From contig CACPIK010000017.1 in NCBI GenBank assembly GCA_902633885.1, forward strand, positions 1 through 12,724: 12,724 nt of DNA, read 5' to 3'. The stretch is from an uncultured Pelagibacteraceae bacterium (GTDB taxonomy: Bacteria > Pseudomonadota > Alphaproteobacteria > Pelagibacterales > Pelagibacteraceae). A program made the translations under genes and the position numbers. Positions 5,602 to 12,724 of the stretch are shown here, piece by piece (the stretch's first letter is position 1; each line of letters begins with the position of its first letter). Under the pieces are notes generated by a model that saw only the letters and a program-made list of their open reading frames with translations, searched no databases and was not told the origin of the DNA.

Positions 5602-7586
5602 AAGAAGAAAGTTTAATTGATGATAAATATAAATTAGCAACGCAAAATTTCAAAAATAATAATTTTCAGCTTGCAGAAAAAATTTATAAAGAAATTTTAC
5701 AGACTAAACCTAATCATCTTGAGTCACTATGTTATTTGGGACTTTTATATATACAAAGTAAAAAATTTAATTTAGCAAAAACATTATTTCTCAAAGCATC
5801 AGAAATTAATCCAAATAATCCAAGTATTAATAACAATCTTGGTAGTATCTTATTTAATTTAGGAGATTATCAAAACGCAATAAAGTTTTATGAAAAAGCA
5901 ATAAATTTTCAACCTAATTTTGAAGATGCTTATTTTAATCTTGGTATAATATTTAACTTATTAGGTGATTATAATAAATCTTTCAATTCTTTTACAAAAG
6001 TAGTAAAAATTAATCCTGATAATGCTTTAGCAATAAATAGTATTGTAGAATTACTTAAAACAATTCAATTATCTAATATCACAGAAAAGAATAGCGAAAA
6101 CATCAAGAATTTATTTTTATTTTTATTAAGGAGAAATAATATTAATCATAATGATATTTTTAATAATGCTAAATTATTAATATTACTTAAAGAAAATTTT
6201 GAAAAAGTTGAAAAAATTGTTAATTCAGAAGTTTCTTTACTTAATGAACCGGTTATTCAAAATTTATTAAAAGAAGAAATTTTTTTTTTAATACTTCAAA
6301 AATCTTTATTTAGAGATAAATTTTTAGAAAAATTTCTTACCAAAATTAGAAAAGAAATACTTTTTGGATTAAAAAATTCTAATTCTCTTTTTTTAAATGA
6401 ATATATAAATTTTATTATTTCACTTGCAGAACAATCTTTTTTAAATGAATATTTATTTTTTCAATCTGAAAAAGAAATTGATATTATAAAATCTCTAGAA
6501 AAAAAAATATTAGACAGCAAGGATAATAACGAATTAGAAATATCAATTTTAGCTTGCTACATCCCATTATTTAAATCTGAAGGTATTAAAAACAAATTAT
6601 TAAAATATAATTCAAAAAACCTTCTATTTAACGATATGTTAGAAATGCAAATTAACGAACCATTAAAAGAAGAAGAGCTAAAAAGTTCTATAAAATCCAT
6701 AGGAACAATTTCTGATGAAGTGTCAAAAAAAGTAAAGGATCAGTACGAGGAAAATCCATATCCAAGATGGAGATATTCTAGCAATTCTATTGCTTCGAAT
6801 TTTTTGTTACAGCTTAAAAATGATATTAAACCAAATAATATTACTTTTAAAAATGAATTTATTAACCCAAATATTCTTATTGCTGGATGTGGTACTGGGG
6901 CACAATTAATAAATATTATTTCTTATGAAAACGCTAATATACTTGCGGTTGATTTAAGTCTTTCAAGTTTAGCTTATGCAAAGAGAAAAATCGAGGAGAT
7001 AGGCTATAAAAAAATCGAATTTCTACAAGGAGATATTTTAAATTTGAAAAAATTAAATAGAAAATTTGATATTATAGAATGTATGGGTGTCCTACATCAT
7101 ATGAAAGAACCTATGAAAGGACTTAAAATTTTATTAGATTTATTAAAACCTAACGGTGTTTTAAAATTAGGTTTGTATAGTGAAGTTTCCAGAAAACATA
7201 TAGTTAAAACAAGAGAATTTATAAAAACTAAAGAATTTACCAATAATATAAATGATATTAGAAAATGTAGAGAGATAATTAAAAATCATGATGATCAGTT
7301 ATTACAAAAAATATCTTATAACTATGATTTTTATTCAATATCTAGTACCAGAGATTTAATTTTTCATGTACAAGAACATAGATTTACAATCGCTAAAATT
7401 TCTAAGTTATTAAAAGATTTTAATTTAGAATTTCTAGGTTTTACAGATCCATATATAAAAAAAAAATATTTAAAATTTTTTCCAGATGATAAAAAAAATA
7501 TTTCATTAGAAAACTGGGATAAATTTGAAAAAAAAAATCCAGACACATTCATTGGTATGTATAAGTTTTGGGTAAGAACAATTTAA
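5598..7586 (+). CDS. TPR-repeat protein with a SAM-dependent methyltransferase domain
   Basis: A 662-residue, two-part protein. Residues about 8-141 hold four tetratricopeptide repeats, with typical GLLYIQSKKFNLA, LGDYQNAIKFYEKA and LGDYNKSFNSF segments and NP-type turns. Residues about 150-375 form a helical, Lys/Asn/Leu-rich linker region that I cannot assign. At 382-391 is QYEENPYPRW, a segment that commonly precedes the methyltransferase in this family. Residues about 425-540 form a class I Rossmann methyltransferase: motif I AGCGTG at 429-434, AVDLS as the acidic strand, GDIL, and GVLHH at 497-501. SAM binding is therefore well supported; the methyl acceptor is unknown, and the TPRs suggest a protein partner or substrate. 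No signal peptide is seen, so it is probably cytoplasmic. Its start overlaps the stop of the winged-helix gene (ATGA). Confidence 0.85.
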   Translation: MKEESLIDDKYKLATQNFKNNNFQLAEKIYKEILQTKPNHLESLCYLGLLYIQSKKFNLAKTLFLKASEINPNNPSINNNLGSILFNLGDYQNAIKFYEKAINFQPNFEDAYFNLGIIFNLLGDYNKSFNSFTKVVKINPDNALAINSIVELLKTIQLSNITEKNSENIKNLFLFLLRRNNINHNDIFNNAKLLILLKENFEKVEKIVNSEVSLLNEPVIQNLLKEEIFFLILQKSLFRDKFLEKFLTKIRKEILFGLKNSNSLFLNEYINFIISLAEQSFLNEYLFFQSEKEIDIIKSLEKKILDSKDNNELEISILACYIPLFKSEGIKNKLLKYNSKNLLFNDMLEMQINEPLKEEELKSSIKSIGTISDEVSKKVKDQYEENPYPRWRYSSNSIASNFLLQLKNDIKPNNITFKNEFINPNILIAGCGTGAQLINIISYENANILAVDLSLSSLAYAKRKIEEIGYKKIEFLQGDILNLKKLNRKFDIIECMGVLHHMKEPMKGLKILLDLLKPNGVLKLGLYSEVSRKHIVKTREFIKTKEFTNNINDIRKCREIIKNHDDQLLQKISYNYDFYSISSTRDLIFHVQEHRFTIAKISKLLKDFNLEFLGFTDPYIKKKYLKFFPDDKKNISLENWDKFEKKNPDTFIGMYKFWVRTI

Positions 7587-7591
7587 AAATT

Positions 7592-7702
7592 ATGAAGTCT
7601 AAAAAAAATTTTATTGCTAAAGATCTTTTTACAAAAAAATATAAACCTAGAGTAATTAAACCAAAAAAAGGTAAGGGAAGTTTTAAGAGAAAGAAAAAAT
7701 GA
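7592..7702 (+). CDS. arfA: Short ArfA-like ribosome-rescue factor
   Basis: A 36-residue, very basic protein starting 5 nt after the methyltransferase stop. Its middle and end read DLFTKKYKPRVIKPKKGKGSFKRK, divided into a D-L-F-x(4)-Y-x-x-RV segment and a KKGKGS[FY]xRK tail. E. coli ArfA has the same architecture, [22 protein letters not shown], where the basic tail enters the empty mRNA channel of stalled ribosomes and the upstream part recruits RF2. The likely job is release of ribosomes stalled on non-stop mRNA when trans-translation is insufficient (inference from this motif). It lacks the longer N-terminus and the hydrophobic C-terminal tail of the E. coli precursor and has a normal TGA stop. 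It ends 5 nt before the convergent kinase gene stop. No clear ribosome-binding site; probably read with the upstream gene. Confidence 0.75.
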   Translation: MKSKKNFIAKDLFTKKYKPRVIKPKKGKGSFKRKKK

Positions 7703-7707
7703 ATTTA

Positions 7708-8637
7708 TTAGAGTCTTGCTCCTATTTGTTGAATAACTTTTGAAGACATTTCTGTTCCTTTTTCTAAACACTCATTTAAAGACATGTTATTTACATGACC
7801 ATGTAAAAAGCCTGCAGCAAAAAGATCTCCTGCGCCTGTTAAATCTACTACCTTAAGTCCTTGTTTTATTCCACAATCAACGACTTCTCGCCCATTTACT
7901 GCTACAGCTCCTTTTTCTCCTCTTGTCACTACTAAAATTTTTCCTAGAGATTTTGAAAAATTAATTACTTCATCAAAGTTTTTTGCATCAATTAGTGAAA
8001 TAATTTCTTGTTCATTTGCAAAAGTTATATCTAGCTTATTTTTAATGAGATCTAAGAAATGAGGCTTATGTCGATCTACACAAAACTGATCTGATAAAGA
8101 CATAGCAACTTTATTTGCATTTTGTATCGCTTTTTCAAATGCTTTTTTTGGTTCTCCTTCATCCCAAAGATATCCTTCAAGAAGTATTATTTCGCTTTTT
8201 TTTATGGCATCTGAACTTACATCATTCTCATTTATCTTTCCTGCTGTACCTAAAAAAGTGCACATTGTTCTTTCAGAGTCAGGAGTAACTAATATTAAGC
8301 AAGTTCCAGTAGGCAATTCTTCTTTCTTTTTTGAATAAAAATATTTTACATTTTCCTGCTTAAGTCCATCTTCATATTTACTTCCTAGATCATCATCACA
8401 AACTTTTCCTATAAAACCAACTTCATTTCCGAGTTGAGATAAGCCAACAATAGAATTGGCAACAGAACCTCCAGAAACTGTTTTTTCAATTTTAAGATTA
8501 GATAATAAATTTTTAAACTCATTTTCATCAAAAATAAGCTTCATTGTGCTCTTAGTTAAACCATTTTTGGTTATAAAATCATCGTCTACTTTACAAATAA
8601 CATCTACAATCGCATTTCCTATTCCTAAAATTTTCAT
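7708..8637 (-). CDS. PfkB-family kinase, probable adenosine kinase
   Basis: A 309-residue ribokinase-fold sugar/nucleoside kinase. The start GIGNAIVDV matches the adenosine-kinase type N-terminus. GGSVANS at 56-62 is PfkB signature 1, NEQE at 208-211 is the metal/phosphate N-E-x-E motif, and DLTGAGDLFAAGFL at 265-278 is signature 2, with catalytic Asp271. Length and motifs fit the bacterial adenosine kinase group, which phosphorylates adenosine to AMP in purine salvage; other PfkB substrates cannot be excluded from sequence alone. It is the last gene of the dnaK-to-kinase cluster, starting 1 nt after the nth stop, and its 3' end is 5 nt from the convergent arfA-like gene with no hairpin terminator visible. 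Confidence 0.87.
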   Translation of the reverse strand: MKILGIGNAIVDVICKVDDDFITKNGLTKSTMKLIFDENEFKNLLSNLKIEKTVSGGSVANSIVGLSQLGNEVGFIGKVCDDDLGSKYEDGLKQENVKYFYSKKKEELPTGTCLILVTPDSERTMCTFLGTAGKINENDVSSDAIKKSEIILLEGYLWDEGEPKKAFEKAIQNANKVAMSLSDQFCVDRHKPHFLDLIKNKLDITFANEQEIISLIDAKNFDEVINFSKSLGKILVVTRGEKGAVAVNGREVVDCGIKQGLKVVDLTGAGDLFAAGFLHGHVNNMSLNECLEKGTEMSSKVIQQIGARL

Positions 8638-8638
8638 A

Positions 8639-9292
8639 TTATGCTTTCTTTGTTTTGATTGGTTTTTTTCTATTAGGATAACAAGTAGTACAAATTTTAC
8701 AAGTTAAACCATAACATTCTCTTGCTTTGCAATATTCTCTTCCATAATAAATTATTTGAAGATGAAGCTTATTCCATGAACTTTTTGGAAATAGTTTTTT
8801 CAAATCTTCTTCAGTTTGTACTACATTTTTACCATTAGTTAGGCCCCATCTTTGAGCCAATCGATGTATATGAGTATCAACAGGGAATGCGGGATAGCCA
8901 AATCCTTGCGACATTACAACACTCGCAGTTTTATGTCCTACCCCAGGAAGTTTTTCAAGATCTTCAAAATTATTAGGAACTTTTCCATTATGTTTTTCTA
9001 CCAATATTTTTGAAAGTAAAAAAACGCTTTTAGCTTTGACTCTAAAAATTCCAATTTTTTTAATTAAAGTTTCAATTTTTTTTCTTCCTAATTTAATAAA
9101 ATGTTCTGGTTTGTTATATTTTGGGTAAATATTTTTAGTTACATTATTGACATTGATGTCTGTAGTTTGCGCAGAAAGTAATACGGAAATCAAAAGAGTA
9201 AATTTATTTCTATGTTTTAAAGGTATTGGGGTATCTGGATATAATTTATTGAGTATTTTTAATATTTTTTTAGATCTTTGAACTTCACTCAT
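8639..9292 (-). CDS. nth: Endonuclease III, base-excision repair DNA glycosylase/AP lyase
   Basis: A 217-residue enzyme that removes oxidised pyrimidines and cleaves the abasic site. The helix-hairpin-helix LPGVGHKTASVV carries catalytic Lys121, and VDTHIHRLAQRWGL carries Asp139; both match E. coli Lys120 and Asp138. LLSAQTTD at 38-45 is the conserved early helix. The C-terminal iron-sulphur region has cysteines at 188, 193, 198, 201 and 204. The family spacing is C-x6-C-x2-C-x5-C; positions 188, 198 and 204 fit, but the second ligand position (195) is glycine, with extra cysteines at 193 and 201. A cluster with altered ligands is likely. ATG 9292 overlaps the dapB stop by 1 nt (TAATG), suggesting coupled translation. 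Confidence 0.95.
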   Translation of the reverse strand: MSEVQRSKKILKILNKLYPDTPIPLKHRNKFTLLISVLLSAQTTDINVNNVTKNIYPKYNKPEHFIKLGRKKIETLIKKIGIFRVKAKSVFLLSKILVEKHNGKVPNNFEDLEKLPGVGHKTASVVMSQGFGYPAFPVDTHIHRLAQRWGLTNGKNVVQTEEDLKKLFPKSSWNKLHLQIIYYGREYCKARECYGLTCKICTTCYPNRKKPIKTKKA

Positions 9293-10068
9293 TATTTGAA
9301 ATTCAAAACATCCCTCATGGAGTATAGTCCAGGTTTTTTATTCATTAACCATTTAGCGGCTGTAAATGCGCCTTCAGAGTAAAGAGCTCTATCAAAAGCT
9401 TCATGATTTAGAGTTATTATTTCTTTACCACTTGAGAATGTTACTTCATGTTCTCCAATTATCTCACCTTTTCTCAATGAATTAAAATTTATTTTTTTTC
9501 CATAAGGAAAATTTTTCTTATTTAGATATTTTTTACCAATTAATTTATAAAAATCTTTATTTTTACCGACTGCTATACCTTTTCCAAGCATTAAAGCAGT
9601 TCCTGATGGATAATCCTTCTTATGTTTGTGATGAATTTCAAATACTTTACTTAAGAAATTATTTCCTAAAGATTTTGAAGTAATTTCAGTTAAATACATT
9701 AAAAGATTTATACCTAAACTCATGTTTCCAGCTTTTAAAATTGGAATTTTTTTTGAGAATTTTTTAATTAAATTTTCTTCTTTCTTTGTAAAACCAGTAG
9801 TTCCAATAACAACTCTCTTATTTAGTTTTGTTGCAATATTAAGAATTTCAAAAGTACATTTAGGAACTGTAAAATCTATAATAATATTTGCTTTTTTAAA
9901 TGCACTTTCAGTATTCAGAGTTGGTTTAATTCCACTAATTTTTTTATTAATTATTCTGTTTTCTGTAATTGATATTAAATTAAAATCTTTATCTAATTTT
10001 GAAGACTTAATTAATTGTTTTCCCATTCTTCCTAAACATCCAGTGATTGCTAAATTAATTTTTTTCAT
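9292..10068 (-). CDS. dapB: 4-hydroxy-tetrahydrodipicolinate reductase
   Basis: Reduces hydroxy-tetrahydrodipicolinate with NAD(P)H in the diaminopimelate/lysine pathway, feeding peptidoglycan and protein synthesis. The Rossmann nucleotide motif GCLGRMG is at 10-16, IGTTGF at 88-93, and AGNMSLGIN at 113-121. The catalytic block EIHHKHKKDYPSGTA spans 144-158, with His146-His147 and Lys150, and a Tyr where most enzymes have Ala in D-A-P-S-G-T. At 258 residues it is slightly shorter than the common ~270. It begins 3 nt after a 33-codon membrane-protein gene and shares a base with the start of nth, so it lies in a tightly packed operon behind dnaKJ. Confidence 0.96.
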   Translation of the reverse strand: MKKINLAITGCLGRMGKQLIKSSKLDKDFNLISITENRIINKKISGIKPTLNTESAFKKANIIIDFTVPKCTFEILNIATKLNKRVVIGTTGFTKKEENLIKKFSKKIPILKAGNMSLGINLLMYLTEITSKSLGNNFLSKVFEIHHKHKKDYPSGTALMLGKGIAVGKNKDFYKLIGKKYLNKKNFPYGKKINFNSLRKGEIIGEHEVTFSSGKEIITLNHEAFDRALYSEGAFTAAKWLMNKKPGLYSMRDVLNFK

Positions 10069-10071
10069 AAT

Positions 10072-10173
10072 TTACAATATGCTTATACCCTCTTTGTAGA
10101 AATAAGAAGCTAAAATCAAAACTATCACCAAATAAATAATTCCAAAAATTATGTATTTAAAGTTTTTTTTCAT
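10072..10173 (-). CDS. Small single-span membrane protein between dnaJ and dapB
   Basis: A 33-residue reading frame, MKKNFKYIIFG... ending GISIL. It has a basic N-terminus (K2, K3, K6), a hydrophobic stretch at about residues 8-26 sufficient for one transmembrane helix, and a short polar tail YKEGISIL. Its ATG directly abuts the dnaJ stop (TAA ATG, no gap) and it ends 3 nt before dapB, so it fills the 105-bp gap almost exactly. I do not recognise a family. The fit between neighbours, lysine start and membrane-protein composition argue that it is real; it could instead be a chance frame in a short spacer. No homology-based function can be given. Confidence 0.6.
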   Translation of the reverse strand: MKKNFKYIIFGIIYLVIVLILASYFYKEGISIL

Positions 10174-11301
10174 TTAGTTTTTCCAGAAACTTCTAGCTTT
10201 TTGAAAGAATTTTTTAATACTTGGATTGGATTTTTCATTTTCAATTTCTCTAAATTTTTCTAATAATGCCTTTTGTTCTTTATTAAGTGATACTGGAACT
10301 TCAGTATTAACTTGAACATAGAGATCGCCATATCCTCCTCCTCTCATGTGAGGCATTCCTTTCTCTTTTAATCTAAATTGTTTTCCACCTTGAGTACCTG
10401 AAGGAATCTTAATTTTAGCTTTTCCTCCATCAATTGTTGGAATTTTAATATCAGTTCCTAAAGCTGCATCTGCAATAGAGATTGGACATTCAAAAAATAA
10501 ATTTTCTTCTGACCTTTTAAATAAATCATGAGAATAAACATTTATGAAAAGGTATAAATCACCATTACTACCACCTCTGGATCCAGCTTCCCCTTTACCA
10601 GATAACCTTATTCTAGTTCCATCATCAACTCCCTTTGGTATTGTAACAGAAAGTCTTTTTGAGGCCTGTTTTTTTCCTTGTCCATTACAACTTGTACAAG
10701 GGTTAGTAATTTCTTCTCCTGATCCAGAACATTGAGGACATGTTTGTTGTACAGTAAAAAATCCTTGACTAGATCTTACTTGACCATGACCTCCACACAT
10801 TGAACATGATCCTGCATCATGCCCTGGCTTAGATCCTGATCCACTACAGGTATTACATTTATCTGATGTTGAAAATTTAATATCTTGCTTTTTTCCCGTA
10901 TAAGCTTCTTCCAAACTTATTGATAAATCATATCTAAGATCAGAGCCTCTATTATTAGATCTTCTTGCTCTTCTTCCTCCTCCACCGAAACCTTCGCCAA
11001 AAAAATCTTCAAATATATCTGAGAACGATCCTGAAAAATCAAAATTTCCAAATCCACTCTTTCCACCACCACCATTTTCAAATGCAGCATGTCCAAAATT
11101 ATCGTAGTTTTGCTTTCTTTCTGAATTTGAAAGAACATGATAAGCTTCAGATGCTTCTTTAAACTTTTCCTCAGCAGCTTTATCATTCTTATTTTTGTCG
11201 GGATGAAATTTAACTGCTAATTTTCTGTAAGCTGTCTTTATTTGATCAGGAGATGCACTTTTATTTACTCCTAAGACTTCGTAATAATCTCTTTTTGCCA
11301 T
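10174..11301 (-). CDS. dnaJ: Chaperone DnaJ (type A Hsp40)
   Basis: Co-chaperone that delivers unfolded clients to DnaK and stimulates its ATPase. A full-length 375-residue type A protein: J domain at about 1-68 with HPD at 33-35; Gly/Phe-rich linker about 75-110 ([24 protein letters not shown]); and a zinc-binding domain with four CxxCxGxG repeats at Cys149/152, 166/169, 188/191 and 202/205. The C-terminal substrate-binding and dimerisation region includes GDLYLFINV and GDLYVQVN. The start ATG 11301 gives the standard [12 protein letters not shown]. It lies 28 nt downstream of dnaK on the same strand, the normal dnaK-dnaJ order, and directly abuts the small membrane-protein gene. Confidence 0.98.
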   Translation of the reverse strand: MAKRDYYEVLGVNKSASPDQIKTAYRKLAVKFHPDKNKNDKAAEEKFKEASEAYHVLSNSERKQNYDNFGHAAFENGGGGKSGFGNFDFSGSFSDIFEDFFGEGFGGGGRRARRSNNRGSDLRYDLSISLEEAYTGKKQDIKFSTSDKCNTCSGSGSKPGHDAGSCSMCGGHGQVRSSQGFFTVQQTCPQCSGSGEEITNPCTSCNGQGKKQASKRLSVTIPKGVDDGTRIRLSGKGEAGSRGGSNGDLYLFINVYSHDLFKRSEENLFFECPISIADAALGTDIKIPTIDGGKAKIKIPSGTQGGKQFRLKEKGMPHMRGGGYGDLYVQVNTEVPVSLNKEQKALLEKFREIENEKSNPSIKKFFQKARSFWKN

Positions 11302-11329
11302 AACTAGTTATAGACAAATAGTTGTTATC

Positions 11330-12724
11330 TTAGGCGCTTTTTTCTTTATTTTCGTCTTTTACTTCTTCAAAGTCTGCATCAACAACGTTATCGTCTTTTT
11401 TTCCTTCTTCTTTAGCATCTTTTGGCGCATCACCAGGTTTAGCACTTTGTTGTGATTTATAAATTGCTTCACCTAATTTCATTGAAGCTTGTACTAAGTC
11501 TTGTGTTTTTTTTTTAATTTCTTCAACTTCAGTTCCTTTTAAAGCATTTCTTAAATTTGCAGATGCATCTTCAATTGCTTTTTTATCAGCATCTGAAACT
11601 TTACTTCCATGTTCTTTAAGGTTTTTTTCAGTAGAATGTAATAAAGTATCAGCTTGATTTCTTGCATCAACAGCTTCTCTTTTCTTTTTATCTGCTTCTT
11701 TATTTGCTTCAGCATCTTTAACCATTTTATTTATTTCTTCTTCACTTAATCCACCGGAAGCTTGAATTTGAATTTTTTGTTCTTTACCAGTTCCTTTATC
11801 TTTTGCAGATACATTAACTATTCCGTTTGCATCAATATCAAATGCTACTTCAATTTGAGGAACTCCTCTTGGGGCAGGTGCTATGCCAACTAGTTCAAAA
11901 TTACCTAAAACTTTATTGTCAGCAGCCATGTCTCTTTCTCCTTGAAGAACTCTAATAGAAACAGCAGGTTGATTATCTTCAGCTGTTGAAAAAACCTGAC
12001 TCTTTTTAGTTGGTATAGTTGTATTTTTTTCAATGAGTTTAGTTGAAATTCCCCCAAGCGTCTCAATTCCAAGTGAAAGAGGTGTTACATCAAGCAACAA
12101 AACATCTTTAACATCTCCTTGTAATACTCCTGCTTGTATAGCCGCACCCATTGCAACAACTTCGTCTGGGTTAACAGATTTATTTGGTTCTTTACCAAAA
12201 AAACTTTTAACTTCATCTATAACTTTAGGCATCCTTGTCATTCCACCTACAAGAATGACTTCATGAATATCGCTAGGCGATAGTCCAGCATCTTTTAATG
12301 CTGTTTTACAAGGAGGTATTGTTCTTGCAATTAAGTCCTCAACCAAAGCTTCTAATTTAGCTCTAGTCATTTTTAAATTTATATGTTTAGGACCAGTTTT
12401 ATCTGCAGTAATGAATGGTAAATTAATTTCTGTTTGTGTTGCCGAAGATAGCTCTATTTTTGCTTTTTCAGAAGCTTCTTTCAGTCTTTGTAAAGCCAAC
12501 TTATCAGATTTTAAATCTATTCCATTTTCTTTTTTAAATTCAGATAATAGATATTCTACAATAGTGTTATCAAAATCTTCTCCACCTAAAAAAGTATCAC
12601 CATTTGTTGATTTAACTTCAAATACTCCATCACCTAATTCTAAGATTGAAACATCAAAAGTACCACCACCTAAATCATAAACTGCAATTTTTTTATTTTC
12701 TTTTTTGTCTAAACCATAAGCGAG
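11330..12724 (-). CDS. dnaK: Chaperone DnaK (Hsp70), C-terminal 464 residues (start lies beyond the right edge)
   Basis: ATP-driven chaperone that binds exposed hydrophobic segments of clients, working with DnaJ and GrpE. The window enters in frame at LAYGLDKK, in the nucleotide-binding domain about 180 residues from the usual start. It contains [10 protein letters not shown] (phosphate loop 2), GGEDFDN, and [13 protein letters not shown]. It continues through the interdomain linker [16 protein letters not shown], the beta-sandwich substrate domain ([14 protein letters not shown]) and the helical lid. The C-terminus is charged and ends [18 protein letters not shown], close to the conserved Hsp70 tail. 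The frame is open to the window edge with no in-frame break. Promoter and heat-shock control elements would be outside the window. Confidence 0.98.
   Translation of the reverse strand, partial: LAYGLDKKENKKIAVYDLGGGTFDVSILELGDGVFEVKSTNGDTFLGGEDFDNTIVEYLLSEFKKENGIDLKSDKLALQRLKEASEKAKIELSSATQTEINLPFITADKTGPKHINLKMTRAKLEALVEDLIARTIPPCKTALKDAGLSPSDIHEVILVGGMTRMPKVIDEVKSFFGKEPNKSVNPDEVVAMGAAIQAGVLQGDVKDVLLLDVTPLSLGIETLGGISTKLIEKNTTIPTKKSQVFSTAEDNQPAVSIRVLQGERDMAADNKVLGNFELVGIAPAPRGVPQIEVAFDIDANGIVNVSAKDKGTGKEQKIQIQASGGLSEEEINKMVKDAEANKEADKKKREAVDARNQADTLLHSTEKNLKEHGSKVSDADKKAIEDASANLRNALKGTEVEEIKKKTQDLVQASMKLGEAIYKSQQSAKPGDAPKDAKEEGKKDDNVVDADFEEVKDENKEKSA

Noticed and set aside
7583..7771. A 62-codon minus-strand frame
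   Set aside because: It is antisense to the arfA-like gene and the ends of two real genes, is rich in Phe/Ser/Asn from complementary A-runs, and has no recognisable motif.
9722..10099. A 125-codon plus-strand hydrophobic frame
   Set aside because: It is antisense to dapB. The hydrophobic composition comes from complementing Lys/Asn-rich codons, and the dapB motifs prove the other strand.
10917..11186. An 89-codon minus-strand frame inside dnaJ
   Set aside because: It overlaps the Gly/Phe-rich linker of dnaJ in another frame and gives low-complexity Glu/Ile/Leu sequence.
11302..11329. Possible hairpin (AACTA...TAGTT) in the dnaK-dnaJ spacer
   Set aside because: The stem is only 5 A/T-rich base pairs with a long loop and no T-tract; it is expected by chance here.

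Overview
The window is strongly AT-rich, very densely packed with genes, and reads as chromosome of a streamlined marine alphaproteobacterium of the SAR11 / Pelagibacterales type. The reasons are the low-GC, Lys/Asn/Ile-rich proteins, near-zero intergenic spacing, a SAR11-like porin, and alphaproteobacterial gene neighbours (DUF3576 lipoprotein beside leuS; a TenI-like protein, a YggS-type PLP protein, an L,D-transpeptidase and a degenerate response regulator together). This assignment is inference from protein character and gene order; no rRNA is present. No tRNA, CRISPR array, insertion sequence or prophage gene was seen.

Layout. Positions 1-2194 (minus strand) hold the N-terminal two thirds of leuS, preceded by a DUF3576 lipoprotein gene. 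A 227-bp divergent intergenic region, the longest non-coding stretch, carries two inverted repeats and leads into a porin gene (2422-3363, plus), which has a strong ribosome-binding site and a GC-rich terminator. Positions 3399-5023 hold a ThiE/TenI-like gene (minus), yggS (plus) and an L,D-transpeptidase gene (minus). These are packed so tightly that the first two start from the same ATGCAT palindrome and the last two overlap at their stops. Positions 5037-7702 (plus) hold a frameshifted degenerate response-regulator gene, a TPR-methyltransferase gene coupled to it by an ATGA overlap, and a 36-codon gene that looks like a compact ribosome-rescue factor ArfA. Positions 7708-12724 (minus) form a compact cluster in the order dnaK, dnaJ, a 33-codon membrane-protein gene, dapB, nth and an adenosine-kinase-like gene, with spacings of +28, 0, +3, -1 and +1 nt.

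How the genes relate. The set is mostly housekeeping: translation (leuS), PLP homeostasis (yggS), cell wall and envelope (L,D-transpeptidase, porin, lipoprotein, dapB for lysine/diaminopimelate), protein folding (dnaKJ), DNA repair (nth), nucleoside salvage (adenosine kinase) and ribosome rescue (ArfA-like). I do not see a clear new multi-gene system. The most notable points are: (i) a 22-residue in-frame deletion in YggS that removes the conserved IGxLQxNK segment; (ii) a one-base frameshift in an A8 tract of the response-regulator gene; (iii) two overlooked small genes (ArfA-like, and a membrane peptide between dnaJ and dapB); (iv) two divergent genes sharing one palindromic start site.
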